The notes: generated by a model from the sequence alone, not told the origin. Counted from the first letter of the stretch, positions 1-11,376 are shown. The stretch: DNA of 11,432 bases from Neolecta irregularis DAH-3 (GCA_001929475.1 LXFE01000688.1:1-11432), one strand, 5' to 3'. Made by a program: numbers and translations.

Positions 1-436
1 TTTAATTTGTATTATATAAAGTAGATAGGCGTTCATTACCTAGCCAAGTTCAGTCACTCAGGCTAGTATAATTAATAAACCTGGTCTTATTCGAACTCGA
101 GCTTCAACACTCATAGGCGTTAAATTAGTGCCTGTTTCCTGCTTTCGTTTTGCTTGCCACGATGAAACCTAGTTGATGATTGAAGCGGTTACTTCTTGAA
201 TCAAATTGATTGCGAGAATATTTTGATTGAGCGCTGGAAAGATTTAAAGCTCGACAAGAAATGATGTCTACTAGTGTACCCACTAAAACCCTAGGGACTC
301 ACTTAATAATCGCATGTCCTATGCAGACAGCTTACTCAAGTCATGACTGATCCACGCTTTTAACCTATTTGTGTACTTGGGTCTCGACTTGATTTTTCTG
401 GTGTGTTTAAATACGAATACATCATCATACTTGATT
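1..436. other. 5' flank, no gene recognised
   Basis: AT-rich stretch upstream of the zinc-cluster gene. No open frame of convincing length or similarity was seen on either strand. A TTTAAATA element at about 406-413 lies roughly 25 nt before the ATG at 437. It could be a core promoter element, but this rests on composition only. Confidence 0.5.
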
Positions 437-2438
437 ATGTCTTCTGAACCGGCTGCTGCATCGAGCAGAAAGTCTGATCAAAGCGCGAATGGGAAAGAAA
501 AAAGCCGCAAACGTATATCGCTCAGCTGTTTATCTTGTCGGAAGAGACGGGTTCGATGCTCGCGCCGCCGGCCCTGCACAAACTGTGCTCGGCGAAATGA
601 AGATTGCATTTTCGAAGACGAGTGAACAATGTTTTGTCCTGGCGTCTGATCAGATAGATCAGTAATAATTATAGACAATCAAGCCGCCCTAACACGGCTC
701 GCGGAAGCCGAAGAGCAGCTTTCCGACTTGATGAAAGTGCGCGAAGCCGCCAACGGCCATACCCACGAGACCACGTCAGATGCCCGAAAATCCGAGGATG
801 GTTCGGCAGTCGAGGACATTAGTTCGCATTTCGGGGGTCTGTTGCTAATGCACGGGAAACAGAGATATGTAGGGAACCAGCCGGTTCGAGCTGGCCTGGT
901 ACACAAGACTCGGATATAAGCAGACCGTCTCACTTGGAGAAGCCAGAGCTGCGTATTATTTCCAGTCCGCTCCTTACCTACCGGAAAAACGCAATCATGC
1001 CTAGCATTCTGGGCCAGGAAGACTGCCAATTGCTACTCGGAATCATTACAAAGCTCCTTCCTCCACGGACTATCACAGATTCCTTGATCAAAAGCTACAG
1101 TGACACCCAGGCCCAAGCGGCGTGGATCCTGGACCCCGAGTTTTCGGAAGATTATCTTCTTTTCTGGAACACAGGCAATATATCCCCGTTCTTCCTGGCC
1201 TTTGTCCTGGTTATTGTTTCGGTATCGATTCGGATGTACCCGCGAGATTCAGACCCAGAAGTGAAGCTGATTGAAAGCGTCGTTGGAATGGACAGGACCA
1301 GTTACAGAACTGCTATTCAGGATGCAATTCACGAATGTATGTGCATCGGCAAGTTTCTTCAAAACTACGATCTCACACTTGTGAAACTGCTTTTAGCTAA
1401 TAGACTAAACAGCGATGTTATCTCGCTTTGTAGGCTTTTCTCACAACAAATACTTACCTTCAGCTCGGTCATGGATGGCCCACGCGGTCTTAAGCGGGAC
1501 TGCTTTAAGTCTTGGGTATGGTGATCACCTAGTCTGGCTAAGGCCATAGGCTACACAGAGACCCTTCTAATCTTTGTCTGCCAAAGGAGGAGTGGGGATT
1601 ACGCAGACGTCTCTGGAAGGCCGTATACACGACCGACAAGTATCACTCCAGCTGCACTGCTGTTTGTTTATATGATAGATGTAATTCATGGCATCACGGA
1701 CTGCCATCCCAACTTTTATTGGTGAATGCAGATTGCCATCCTCCAGCATATGACCCCGAACTGGATGGTCCAGGAGAAAAAGGCAAGCTGAAATATGAAT
1801 TCTTTTGCCAATTCTGCTCGATCCTATCAATCCTCGGGGATATCTATCAAACCTTTTTCTCAAGTCAGACAATCCAATACGCTTCTGTTCTTGAAATTGA
1901 CGAAGAACTGCAACGGATTCCAGGCCAGTTGCCAACTTGTCTACAATTAAAGGATGACGAGCCAGATTCGGAGCAATTTTGGTATCAGTTGGCGATCGAG
2001 TCAATGCTCATGAATACAATCATGAGACTACATTTGCCTTATTTTCGACTAGGAGACCGTTCAAGGACGCTGGAGGCTTGTCGTAGATCAATGCATACGA
2101 TTTATCTTCTTCAAGCTCGGTCCGTAGATGTCGAACGTTTCCGATCGCTCGGTCAGATATGGATGATGATAGCACCTGTTTCGGCCGTAGTTTCGTTCAG
2201 CACACATCTTGCCTTGACAAACTCTGATGATACAGCCGACTGGGAATTGGTCCAGTCTACGCTTGAAACTCTTCGAGGTGTTCCGGAACTACATGGCTAT
2301 CCAATTGCAGAGACGGCATTTGTATATGTCGAGAAACTGCTGGTTTTCCCGATGTTCAGGTATGAAGCTGTAGAGCAGCTCGAGACTTTATCCAACTCAG
2401 GACGGCTTTGGAACTGGCTTCAAAATTGCTTTGATTGA
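437..2438 (+). CDS. Zn2Cys6 fungal-specific transcription factor
   Basis: Nuclear DNA-binding regulator of the Gal4-type binuclear zinc cluster family; the target pathway cannot be inferred. The zinc cluster is complete: Cys31, 34, 41, 47, 50 and 57 of the model, spaced 2-6-5-2-6 and preceded by a basic stretch. A short helical linker (LTRLAEAEEQL) follows, as is usual for dimerisation. The middle homology domain shows SLGLHRDPSN, RRRLWKAVYTTDK and NADCHPPAYDPE. Proposed exons are 437-621, 658-898, 943-1429, 1464-1515, 1550-1639 and 1679-2438, giving about 604 aa. Introns are 36, 44, 34, 34 and 39 nt. The last three are well supported: splicing at 1516-1549 creates the LGLHRDPSN motif, and splicing at 1640-1678 gives the normal spacing between TTDK and the GLP block. 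The first intron is plausible by size and phase. The second (899-942) is weak, and a one-base frameshift near 880 is the alternative. ATG 437 is the first in-frame ATG before the zinc cluster. Confidence 0.85.
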
Positions 2439-2572
2439 TTCTTCAGGGATATCCCGATAGAAAAGATGTTTATACATTAAAATATTAAAATCCAATGTAT
2501 TAAATAACGAGCTATTTTCTATCCTGATCCTCGTTTCGACTTTGCTGGTCATTTTCCCAGAAATGCTCCAAT

Positions 2573-4883
2573 ATGGAAGGACAATCTCTTCAAACACAAA
2601 ATTCATATTATCTATTCTCTTCTCATGATTTGGATCCAAATATTACATCTTGGAAGGTGTCGCACCTAATGAATGATGATATCGAAGCCCAAGTATTCGC
2701 AAAGCTTAAAGACTCTGTCGAGCCACTACTCAATGATAAACTATTCATCCCTTCGAGTTCCCTGATTTGGCTTCAACGATGTCTGACTCTGAGTTGTCCG
2801 GAGAACTTCACTGGAAGCAGCAATAACTTCAAAGTGGATATACCTATAATCGAAAACCTAGAGTATTCATGGTTTTTGAGTATTCGACCGAAAACACTTG
2901 CCAACGTTCAATTAAACCCAATTGATCTTAACGAATATTCAGACGAAGGCTTATCAATCCCAGAGCGATGGAGATCGACCATGGATCTGGATGACCTCAT
3001 GATTGTGCCCAAAGAAATCTTCTGGCATATTCGGGAGGCCATTACTCCCAGACAATTCAAGGACATAGAATTCAAGGTAAGAAGCAATCTTGATACTACA
3101 GCTGAATTCACAGCATCCTCGAGAACTTACGCCTCTCATGATGCCATTAACACCTCCACCTACCTCCCCTAGGACCTCACCAAAGCTCTCAGTATTAGCC
3201 ACAGAGCTTGAATATTTAGTCAAAGAAGATAAAAAATCCAGTTATATTGACGAAATCTTTACACCAGATCAGCAGCTATTGCTACCTCAGGAGATCATGT
3301 CTTATATTAACGATACAATTGCACCCCATGTTCCCACTACGCCTAAATGCAAGCGAGGGCGCGAGTACGAGCTGGAAGATCCTCTCACGCCATCTTCGCC
3401 ACAGAAAAAGCGATTTACCCCGGATATCCCGGATATCTCTAACTGGAAAATTCCTTTCAAGACATCATCTCCCCTAGATCTGAGTGGAATTTTTGAAACA
3501 AATGAATCTATCATGGAAAGTATCTTTCGAGAAAAACTGAATGAATTTGATGCTTTATTACGAGTGCCACTTGCAAAAGTTCCAGAGGTCTCTGGATTGT
3601 CAATATTGCCCAAAAGACTGGCGGATCTAACAACAGATTTCAGAGCCTTCGAGGTGCCAAATATTAAAGGGCTAGATCTCGACGTCTCTTGGAACCCTTT
3701 CTCCGAAAAGCCTTCCATAGATTTTGGAACAATGACAGGAGACGATACCCCGGACCTTGTCTTCAAAACCACGATTGGGCAAGTCCTCTACAAGTCCAAA
3801 TTTGATCGCGAAGACTGTGAAATTTTTCTCGAAGAAGCCGAGAGTGTTGAAGCAGCTCCACCTGAAGGGACTTTACAGCAAACCAGAAATCATTCAGATA
3901 CACCAATGGACATTGAACCAGGCTCAGATATTACCTTTTCTACTTTGGATGATCTCGTGAGACGTCGCACGAAGAAGAAAGCTCTGGCATCTGAATCTTT
4001 GCAATCGCCTTCACGTCACTCTGGTCTGAATTTACAAGATTTCTTATTACTCAGAGGTCAAAAGATTTCCTTGCAAAAAGGATCTGTTCAAAACCTTGAA
4101 CTCGGGAAACTCAGCACGATACCATTAAAAGATGTCACCATTATTGAACAACCTGCGCGGAAAACGTTTTATCCTGATATACCAAAATTTACAGGCGACC
4201 TTATTATTTCTCCCAGAAATTCAAAGCTCTTGCGACAACTCAAAGTTCTTTGTCCACACGCTACTTTCTTTGAGAGAGACCTTCTACTTCTTCCGAATGA
4301 CGCAGATGCAGATATTATCCCATCTGTTCAATGTGCGATTCTCATATTCACTATCAGTCAGATTCATCAACTTGGAGATACTGTAGCTAAACGACGTATT
4401 CAGAGTTGCAGAATTAAATTCGACATCATCGAACTTGTCGTCACTTACTCGGAAAGTATTTCTTCCGCAGAAATGAGGTCCTTATCTTTGCTTTCTTCAA
4501 TGAAGGTACGTTGGACATTGGCGAGAGGAAATGAAGCTACTACTGCTTGGGTTGCTTTTCTCTGTGCGAAAAGAATTGGTCGAACTAAATTGACGGAGGA
4601 AGAATCATCGGAATGTTGACTTACTGGAGCATTAAGCTAACAGCACAGCATGAGAGATGGTTAAGAGCGTTCCCTTGGGTCAATGCTTATGCAGCAATGG
4701 GAATTCTTAGAGAAGTTTCTCTTTACGAGTTCTGTCTGATGGAATGGGACGAGTTATTGTTAAGATTTGAAGATTTATTGCCGCGAGATAAACTGGTATG
4801 CCATCCTTCTTTAGAAATTATTCCAAGATTTCTAGGAATGTATCTTCAAGACTTTACGATCATGGTCCGACATTGCTATCTGA
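2573..4883 (+). CDS. Probable Zip2/SHOC1-like meiotic crossover (ZMM) protein
   Basis: Likely the fungal counterpart of Zip2 (yeast) and SHOC1 (animals, plants), non-catalytic XPF relatives that act with Spo16 to stabilise crossover intermediates in meiosis. The long N-terminal half is poorly conserved and rich in Ser and Pro. From about residue 530 the XPF-like core begins with DLIISPRNSKLL, then FFERDLLLL (Glu555), then ADADIIPSVQCAILIF. The catalytic ERKxxxD motif of active XPF nucleases is not seen. The C-terminus carries HERWLRAFPWVNAYAAMGIL, typical of the helix-hairpin-helix segment. Proposed exons are 2573-3076, 3114-4614, 4644-4795 and 4836-4883 (734 aa). Intron 1 (37 nt, GTAAGA donor) is certain by phase. 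The 29-nt intron at 4615-4643 is discussed separately. The last intron (40 nt, GTATGC to TAG) is likely; without it the frame would run on to 4939 with a tail of no recognisable character. Family assignment is from motif recognition and needs a profile search. Confidence 0.65.
4615..4643 (+). other. Candidate 29-nt intron with tandem acceptors
   Basis: GT donor at 4615, CTAAC branch-like motif at 4637-4641, AG at 4642-4643. Removing it joins EEESSE to QHERWLRAFP in phase and avoids the TGA at 4617. A second AG at 4647-4648 would give a 34-nt intron with better branch spacing, but that product hits a stop at once. A real one-base frameshift is the alternative. Confidence 0.5.
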
Positions 4884-5348
4884 CTATAAATCTCAATTAT
4901 ACAAATATATACCAACATGTTTGTGTTTCAATTCAGTGACGATGTCTTGTCAATAGTCACATCCACGAGACACGTCATAAAGAGTGTGGTTGTCTAAAGT
5001 CCTTTTAGCCGGTAACCATTTAGGGCTGGAGTATGGATCTATGCGCTCTCCTTATGTCATCAAGGGCTCACATAGACTGTTCTCCAAATGTTCTTTGCTC
5101 CACATCATTTATTTATTTCCAAACTATGAGGCTGATCCAGATTTTGTTTTTCCGTCATTGATACTGCTGTTTTTAGCTATGATGCTAACTAAACATGATA
5201 CTCCTCCAAATCCCTCAAAAATACACTAAACAATATTTCCAATAGTAATATATGTTGTTCGTGGAGAAACAAGATAACTCGCTTATACCAAGCTACTGGC
5301 CAAAAGTCCAAGCCCACAAATAAGTCGTCGTCGATCCACAACTTAACC
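4884..5348. other. Intergenic region, Zip2-like 3' end to Ssr4 promoter
   Basis: No convincing gene. The 81-codon open frame at 4984-5229 has no recognisable domain and looks like chance. The stretch should hold the terminator of the upstream gene and the promoter of the Ssr4 gene. No clear TATA element was seen. Confidence 0.5.
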
Positions 5349-6606
5349 ATGATGCCCTTGCAGCATACAATGATGGACCTCTGGGCAAAATCTACAGCTG
5401 CATGGCCGATTTATAATAACCTGAGCCTCGATACTATCGCAGATATGTTGCAGAAAGCTCCACAGTTGTGCCAGCAGGTAATTGAGAAATGTAACCTTAC
5501 TAACTGGTTCTCACAGCACCCGTTCGTGTGGTCATATATCGATAAGCCCACTGACGGACAATTATTCTTGGTCTTCATTCCTCCTCAGATGGTTGCTACT
5601 CCCCCTGGAGATGGGTTCCAATATATGGATCCAGAAAAAAGGATGGTTTTCGAGCTAGGGAACCGTGTATATTGTGTGATTTGTACACGCTGTCTCATAG
5701 TTTCCTAGGCCATCGAAGTTTTTGAGCATAAATGTGGATTTATTCCTGGTCAAGAACAGTTCACGTCGCGAGTTCGGCGTCGCTTTCATCTTGTTAGAGG
5801 AGGAAACGAACAACTATGGTTTCTCTATTATCTGCGGTCCGAACAACATGGTAGCCGTTCTTTAAACATCTACTGACTTTATAGAACGTGTGCCTGTCAA
5901 TCCAGCCCTTGCGATTCCTCAACCTGCTCGTCGATATCCACTTCCGCCCATTAGCCAGAAAGAATTATGGTTATTCGGTCCGCCTCAAACCCAATCCACT
6001 GGGCAATGGCAAGTGCGCCCACCTCCTACCCAGGCGACCACTCCGACACACCACATGGGAATGCTTCCGGCCAGTGTGATGCAAGGTTTACCTTCGCAGG
6101 GATCGCATTTGGCTACGGCTTCAGTGAATGTTCAGCAACCGCAAATTGCTCAAAAACGGCAAAAGACTGAACAAGATGATGATCTTGAGTTTATGAGCGT
6201 GAGAGATATTGCAAAAACTAGATATATGCGGCATCACGATTGGATGGAAGAAGTCTTGGGAAGCATTTACAGCACGAAAGATATCACTCCTTCGAAATTG
6301 GAGTTTGGCGGGTTGACAACAGAACAGTATGAAGACAAGATCGTGAGGCTTATTACCAGTGCATATTCTAATCAAAATGTGCAGAAATCTATCGAAGATG
6401 ACTGCAAAAAGATGGAAGCTGAACATGCAGAGAAACTGGAAAAGTTTCAAAACAATTCCAGTGTATGGAAACTTGCTGAACGCGAACTTGAACAATGCAA
6501 AACACTAGAAGAAATTGAAGCTGTTGAGCAAAGGACGACCGAAAAGACCAAAACGAGGGCTGTTAGCCGGCCGCGAGTGCGAAAAGTCCCAGTTCCTGCT
6601 GTTTAG
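5349..6606 (+). CDS. ssr4: SWI/SNF and RSC chromatin-remodelling subunit Ssr4 (DUF1750)
   Basis: Fungal-specific structural subunit shared by SWI/SNF and RSC nucleosome remodellers, as characterised in fission yeast; acts in the nucleus. Proposed exons 5349-5666, 5709-5850 and 5885-6606 give 393 aa. The N-terminal domain reads FVWSYIDKPTDGQLFLVF, then DGFQYMDPEKRMVFEL, then AIEVFEHKCGFIPG and RVRRRFHLVRGGNEQLW, which match the conserved Ssr4 pattern (YIDKPxDG, EHxxGFxPG, RRRxxLVxGG, LW). A proline- and glutamine-rich linker follows, then DIAKTRYMRHHDWMEEVLGS, the second conserved block of the family. The C-terminus is charged and ends in a basic patch. The introns are 42 nt (GTATAT to TAG) and 34 nt (GTAGCC, CTGAC branch at 5873-5877, TAG); both restore the conserved frame exactly. 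Two adjacent ATGs (5349, 5352) are possible starts. Convergent with the next gene, with only 112 nt between stop codons. Confidence 0.88.
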
Positions 6607-6718
6607 ATGACTTTGACAGGTGTTTATGGGTATGTTTTTGTAAGTGTACAGTTGAAATGCGCTCAAAGTTTTGTTCGAGCGTCCTTAATCAAAATTGCCA
6701 AGTCTTTGTCTAGAAACT

Positions 6719-7246
6719 CTAAGTACACGATGCGCATTTATGGAGAATACCCATTTCATTGACTTGAGTCTTTAATTCCAAATGTTCAATCTGTAATCCA
6801 TTGTAGATATTTTTCATTTCTTCACGCAGACTTTCAACATCTTCCTGCAAGACGCCATCCTTATTCAATCTTCTCACTTGTTTTTCTAGCTCATCGATAC
6901 GTTTGAGATAGGCACTGATCTTGATTGTACTGCGCTTGAAATATCAGATTGGGTAGTAATTGTCAGTATGCTTGAAGTTCCTCGACGCTGCTCATCAAAA
7001 TCTCGCTTGCTGAGCGATATTCTTGAATAAGGAAGCTATAGCCGGCGATTCCTGCAACAGTTGTTCCTAAGAAAAAGCCTAGTATTCTGCAGTTACAGCA
7101 TCTTCACTATGATTGACATACGATCCCCGAAACCTCCCAGCTGTCTTTTTCCTCACAAACACAGAATTACTAGGCGCAGACACGTACGCAGTTGTTTGTG
7201 CATTGAAATTGCGTAAAGAAGTAGAGAGCAGGCGACGGAAAATCAT
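6719..7246 (-). CDS. Small mitochondrial coiled-coil protein, conserved in fungi, function unknown
   Basis: Function unknown. Exons read on the minus strand are 7246-7122, 7086-6972 and 6934-6719, giving 151 aa in a continuous frame. The start at 7246 is chosen because it yields a classic mitochondrial presequence: MIFRRLLSTSLRNF, rich in Arg, Ser and Leu with no acids. A glycine-rich hydrophobic segment follows (ILGFFLGTTVAGIAGYSFL, about residues 43-61), probably a single inner-membrane span. The rest is a charged heptad-like coiled coil (SAYLKRIDELEKQVRRL and onward). This resembles small fungal proteins with a GFLxGxTxAGxxxYYxLxxEY pattern that I recall only as uncharacterised. Intron 1 (7087-7121, 35 nt) has a GTATGT donor. 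Intron 2 (6935-6971, 37 nt) appears to use a GC donor. A longer start at 7357 is possible but would bury the presequence. Confidence 0.72.
6935..6971 (-). other. Candidate GC-AG intron, 37 nt
   Basis: On the minus strand the intron begins GCATAC and ends TTTCAAG, with CTGAT (plus-strand 6943-6947) as branch candidate. No GT occurs where phase allows. Removal joins SSVEELQ to RSTIKISAYL in phase 0 and continues the coiled coil. Without it a TGA ends the protein just after the membrane segment. Confidence 0.6.
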
Positions 7247-7550
7247 CTTGGTGGTGAGAATCAGTCTCAACTCTTCAGTATCAACTTCAGGTTGAATATT
7301 ATTGGATTCTGATTCTAACGTTGTCGGGTTCCAGATGATTATACTGTGCGTGTTCATTTTACAGCTACGTAGTTACTAAACTGTTGAATAGCATGGTACT
7401 ACTTAAGCGTCTTTACTCATTAAAGCGCTCGTTGATTTTATACCAGACTCCCTCTTCTAATAATTTACGTCTTTATGTGCGGATTTTCTAATCTCGGGCT
7501 GAATCCAACTCCTGTTTGAGAACAAACGCCATTTGGTTTCAATCACCAAG
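7247..7550. promoter_or_regulatory. Divergent promoter region, mitochondrial protein / Swd3
   Basis: The two start codons face away from each other across 304 nt, so both promoters must lie here or overlap. No TATA box or known operator was identified with confidence. A pyrimidine-rich run at about 7446-7458 precedes the Swd3 start by roughly 95 nt. Confidence 0.5.
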
Positions 7551-8755
<1,205 letters not shown>

Positions 8756-9209
8756 GCTGGGGGGATAAAATGTGTATAGCAATAGTATGAAGGGTCACCT
8801 ATCTTTTTCTTCAGTTCTCAATGGAGACCCATGGCTGCCGATCGGGGGAGCGAGGCTTACGAATTCTCATTACCATTAAATCTCCTTTACAACATATGCA
8901 TGAATATCAGTTCTGTACAATCAGCTTGTTTTAGATATTGTCTGAGTTGCTAACTCTTTTCTTGCATCTAGCAAGAATCTATGCAATTCATATTGGTATA
9001 GTCAAAATCCATCATAATTTTGGGCTCACAGAAATAAATTCGCCTATTTTAATTATAATAGTAATAAGATAATTGTTCTATTCTATGGTTTGTGTTCCTG
9101 TAGATCGCTGATCGGAGGATTTTAGAGTTCGCGGAACGCCAAAACAAACTATTATAAACAAACACCCGCGTCTTATTCCGTCTTATTCTCCGTATCCATA
9201 TCTCCAAAG
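8756..9209. promoter_or_regulatory. Intergenic region with putative lysophospholipase promoter
   Basis: No gene seen. The first half should contain the Swd3 3' UTR. TATAAA at 9153-9158 lies about 50 nt before the ATG at 9210 and is a reasonable TATA box. Just downstream, TCTTATTCCG at 9171-9180 is followed at once by TCTTATTCTCCG at 9181-9192, a small tandem duplication in the probable 5' UTR. Confidence 0.5.
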
Positions 9210-11199
9210 ATGAATATTTTTCCGTATCTTTTCTTAGTGTTCAAACATTCTAAACCTCCTAGCTCGCGTATTCTTTTCGTAAGCTGGTTCTTATTCGTTG
9301 TAAGCAACAATACCTCTTTGGTTCCTGGGCCATCTTTATACCGACCTGTAAATACATCGTGTCCTTCGTATCCTCTTGTTAGAACTGCTTCGGTATGCTT
9401 TTCAGCTTGGAGCCAACTTACACAGAAGTCTTTAAGCAGCAACGAAACAAGCTATGTTAATGGCCGAGACAAGATTACCAATCCACTTCTTTCTGACCTT
9501 CTTACGCGTCTAAACCTCTCAGACTTCGATGTCTCGAAATTCTTATCCAATTACACTCCAAAAGTCGCACTTTCCTTCTCGGGTGGCGGATATCGAGCCA
9601 TGCTTAACGGAGCAGGCACTTACATGGCAATGGATTCTAGGACGGACGGATCTGAACAACCAGGACATTTGGGTGGACTATTACAAGCTGCCACTTATCT
9701 CACAGGGCTTTCTGGTGGTTCGTGGCTTATCGGTTCTTTAGTTGTAAATAACTTCACGACTGTTCAAAGGCTACAATCCACGATTTGGGATTTCAGAAAT
9801 TCGATCTTTGCACCGTTCGGAAGTTCTAATGTAGCGGAGAATGTTAAATACTACGAAGATATATTACAGGCAGTCCAAGCCAAATCTAAGGCAGGATTTG
9901 AGGTCACTCTGACCGATTTCTGGTAACCCAACTAATGTGAGGATATGCTGACAGAGCAGGGGCCGCGCGCTTTCGCGTCAATTAATTGACGATCCTAACG
10001 AAGGCCTTGCAGTGTCATTTTCTAGTATTCTTAACATGGAAGCGTTCATGACGAAGAATATGCCTTTCCCGATCATCGTGGCCGATGGACGAGCACCAAA
10101 TGAAGTAACCATTTCCGTCAACACCACCGTAGTACGTCGTTTTTCCGACCAGTGTTTAGCTTACAATTAGTTTGACATTAATCCGTATGAGTTTGGATCA
10201 TGGTCTCCTGATTTATTTGCTTTTACAAGCACAACTTATCTAGGAACTAACCTGACCGGCGGAATGCCCACCACGAGCAATCACTGTGTCACAGGATTTG
10301 ACAATGCGGCATTCATTATGGGTACATCCTCTTCACTATTTAACGAGTTCCTCCTTCGTATTAATTCGTCTGGGTCTACTTCGCCCACACTAGAGACTTT
10401 GGGCTCGATTCTTAGCGCCCTTTCAACTGAAGAGGATGACATTGCTGCTTATCCGAATTCGTTCTATAATTATAGCTCTATGCGAAAAGGGAATTTGTCT
10501 AGGATTTTGACCCTCGTCGACGGTGGAGAAGATCTTGAAAACATACCTCTGGATCCGGTTGTCCAACCAGCTCGTGCAGTCGATGTTGTCTTCGCAATAG
10601 ATTCTTCTGCTGATGTAAACACATGGCCAAATGGCACAGCTTTAGTAGCCTCTTATGAAAGAAGTCTCAATAAAATCGCAAACGGTACTACTTTCCCTTC
10701 TATTCCAGACCAGCAAACGATCGTCAACCTAGGTCTCAATAGCCGTCCAACTTTCTTCGGTTGTAATGCTACCAATTTTACAAGCCACGTTTCCCCTCTG
10801 ATTGTCTATGTACCAAATCATCCAATGACATTCTATTCCAACATAACGACATTCACCTTCAAATATGACAATGCGACGAGAGATAACGTCATTGGAAATG
10901 GCTACAACGTTTTCACGCAGGGTAATAGTACAGAATGGGCAAGTTGTGTTGCTTGTGCCATCATACATCGAGAAGTTGAACGTCAAGGACAAGTCGTAAC
11001 GAATCAATGTCAATCATGTCTCAACAAATACTGCTGGAACGGAACTTTGAAATCATCGACAAATACAACTTTTGCGCCGAGTATTGTATTTCCGAATAAA
11101 CAAGCTGTTTCGGCAGGCAGCGGTGGACCAAATAGGACGCAAACAGCAATTTTCATGTGTTTTATTGCTTTAATTGCAAGTGTATTGGTGCTCTTATAG
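9210..11199 (+). CDS. Lysophospholipase / phospholipase B, secreted and probably GPI-anchored
   Basis: Hydrolyses acyl esters of (lyso)phospholipids outside the cell or at the wall; fungal PLA2_B family, related to cytosolic PLA2. Exons 9210-9392, 9426-9922, 9960-10131 and 10171-11199 give 626 aa, the normal family length. Key motifs: SGGGYRAM (113-120, oxyanion region, Arg118), GLSGGSW with nucleophile Ser157, and LVDGGEDLENIPL with Asp401 completing the Ser-Asp dyad. Also conserved: SRTDG, LGGLLQAATYL, WGRAL, NPYEFGSW, NSRPTFFGC and CQSCLNKYCWNG. Many N-glycosylation sequons are present. The C-terminus (FMCFIALIASVLVLL after a small-residue stretch) fits a GPI signal. The N-terminus is odd: two hydrophobic blocks separated by KHSKPPSSR, probably a signal peptide with a long n-region. 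Introns are 33, 37 and 39 nt; the 33-nt one is in frame and stop-free. Confidence 0.93.
9393..9425 (+). other. In-frame 33-nt intron inside an open reading frame
   Basis: GTATGC donor, ACTTACACAG end. It is a multiple of three with no stop, so it would be translated if retained. Removal joins VRTAS to KSLSSNET, the spacing seen in fungal lysophospholipases; retention adds 11 residues with no family counterpart. Confidence 0.75.
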
Positions 11200-11376
11200 T
11201 TATTAGAGATATGTCATAAGTTTATACGGGATTTTACAAAGAAGAGTTACTTGTGATCCATAGTTTTGATTGAATTTTGGTGGGAGTCGATAGTTTTCAT
11301 AGTTCTTCAATGTAAGCTTGTGTTAGTGTTGTTATTTTTACAAGTCCTGGTACCGCCAGTATCAATCAGTGTGTCC
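11200..11376. other. 3' flank of lysophospholipase gene
   Basis: AT-rich non-coding sequence that should hold the 3' UTR and polyadenylation signals. No further open frame was recognised. Confidence 0.5.

Noticed and set aside
1690-1742. Two similar segments (GACTGCCATCC, GATTGCCATCC) as a duplication
   Set aside because: Only about 11 nt long, one mismatch, and only the second is in the coding frame; probably chance.
1567-2004. Minus-strand 145-codon open frame
   Set aside because: Antisense shadow of the transcription factor's conserved middle domain.
4796-4939. Zip2-like tail read through to the stop at 4939
   Set aside because: A 40-nt GTATGC to TAG intron gives a short end in keeping with the family; the read-through tail resembles translated spacer. 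Not fully excluded.
4984-5229. 81-codon open frame as a gene
   Set aside because: No domain, no homology that I recognise, and composition like the surrounding spacer.
7079-7357. 92-aa minus-strand protein starting at 7357
   Set aside because: It reads through intron 1 and puts a presequence-like MIFRRLLSTSLRNF in the interior; the start at 7246 fits better.
9173-9442. Minus-strand 89-codon open frame over the lysophospholipase start
   Set aside because: No recognisable motif; it overlaps the well-supported leader exon and the 33-nt intron.
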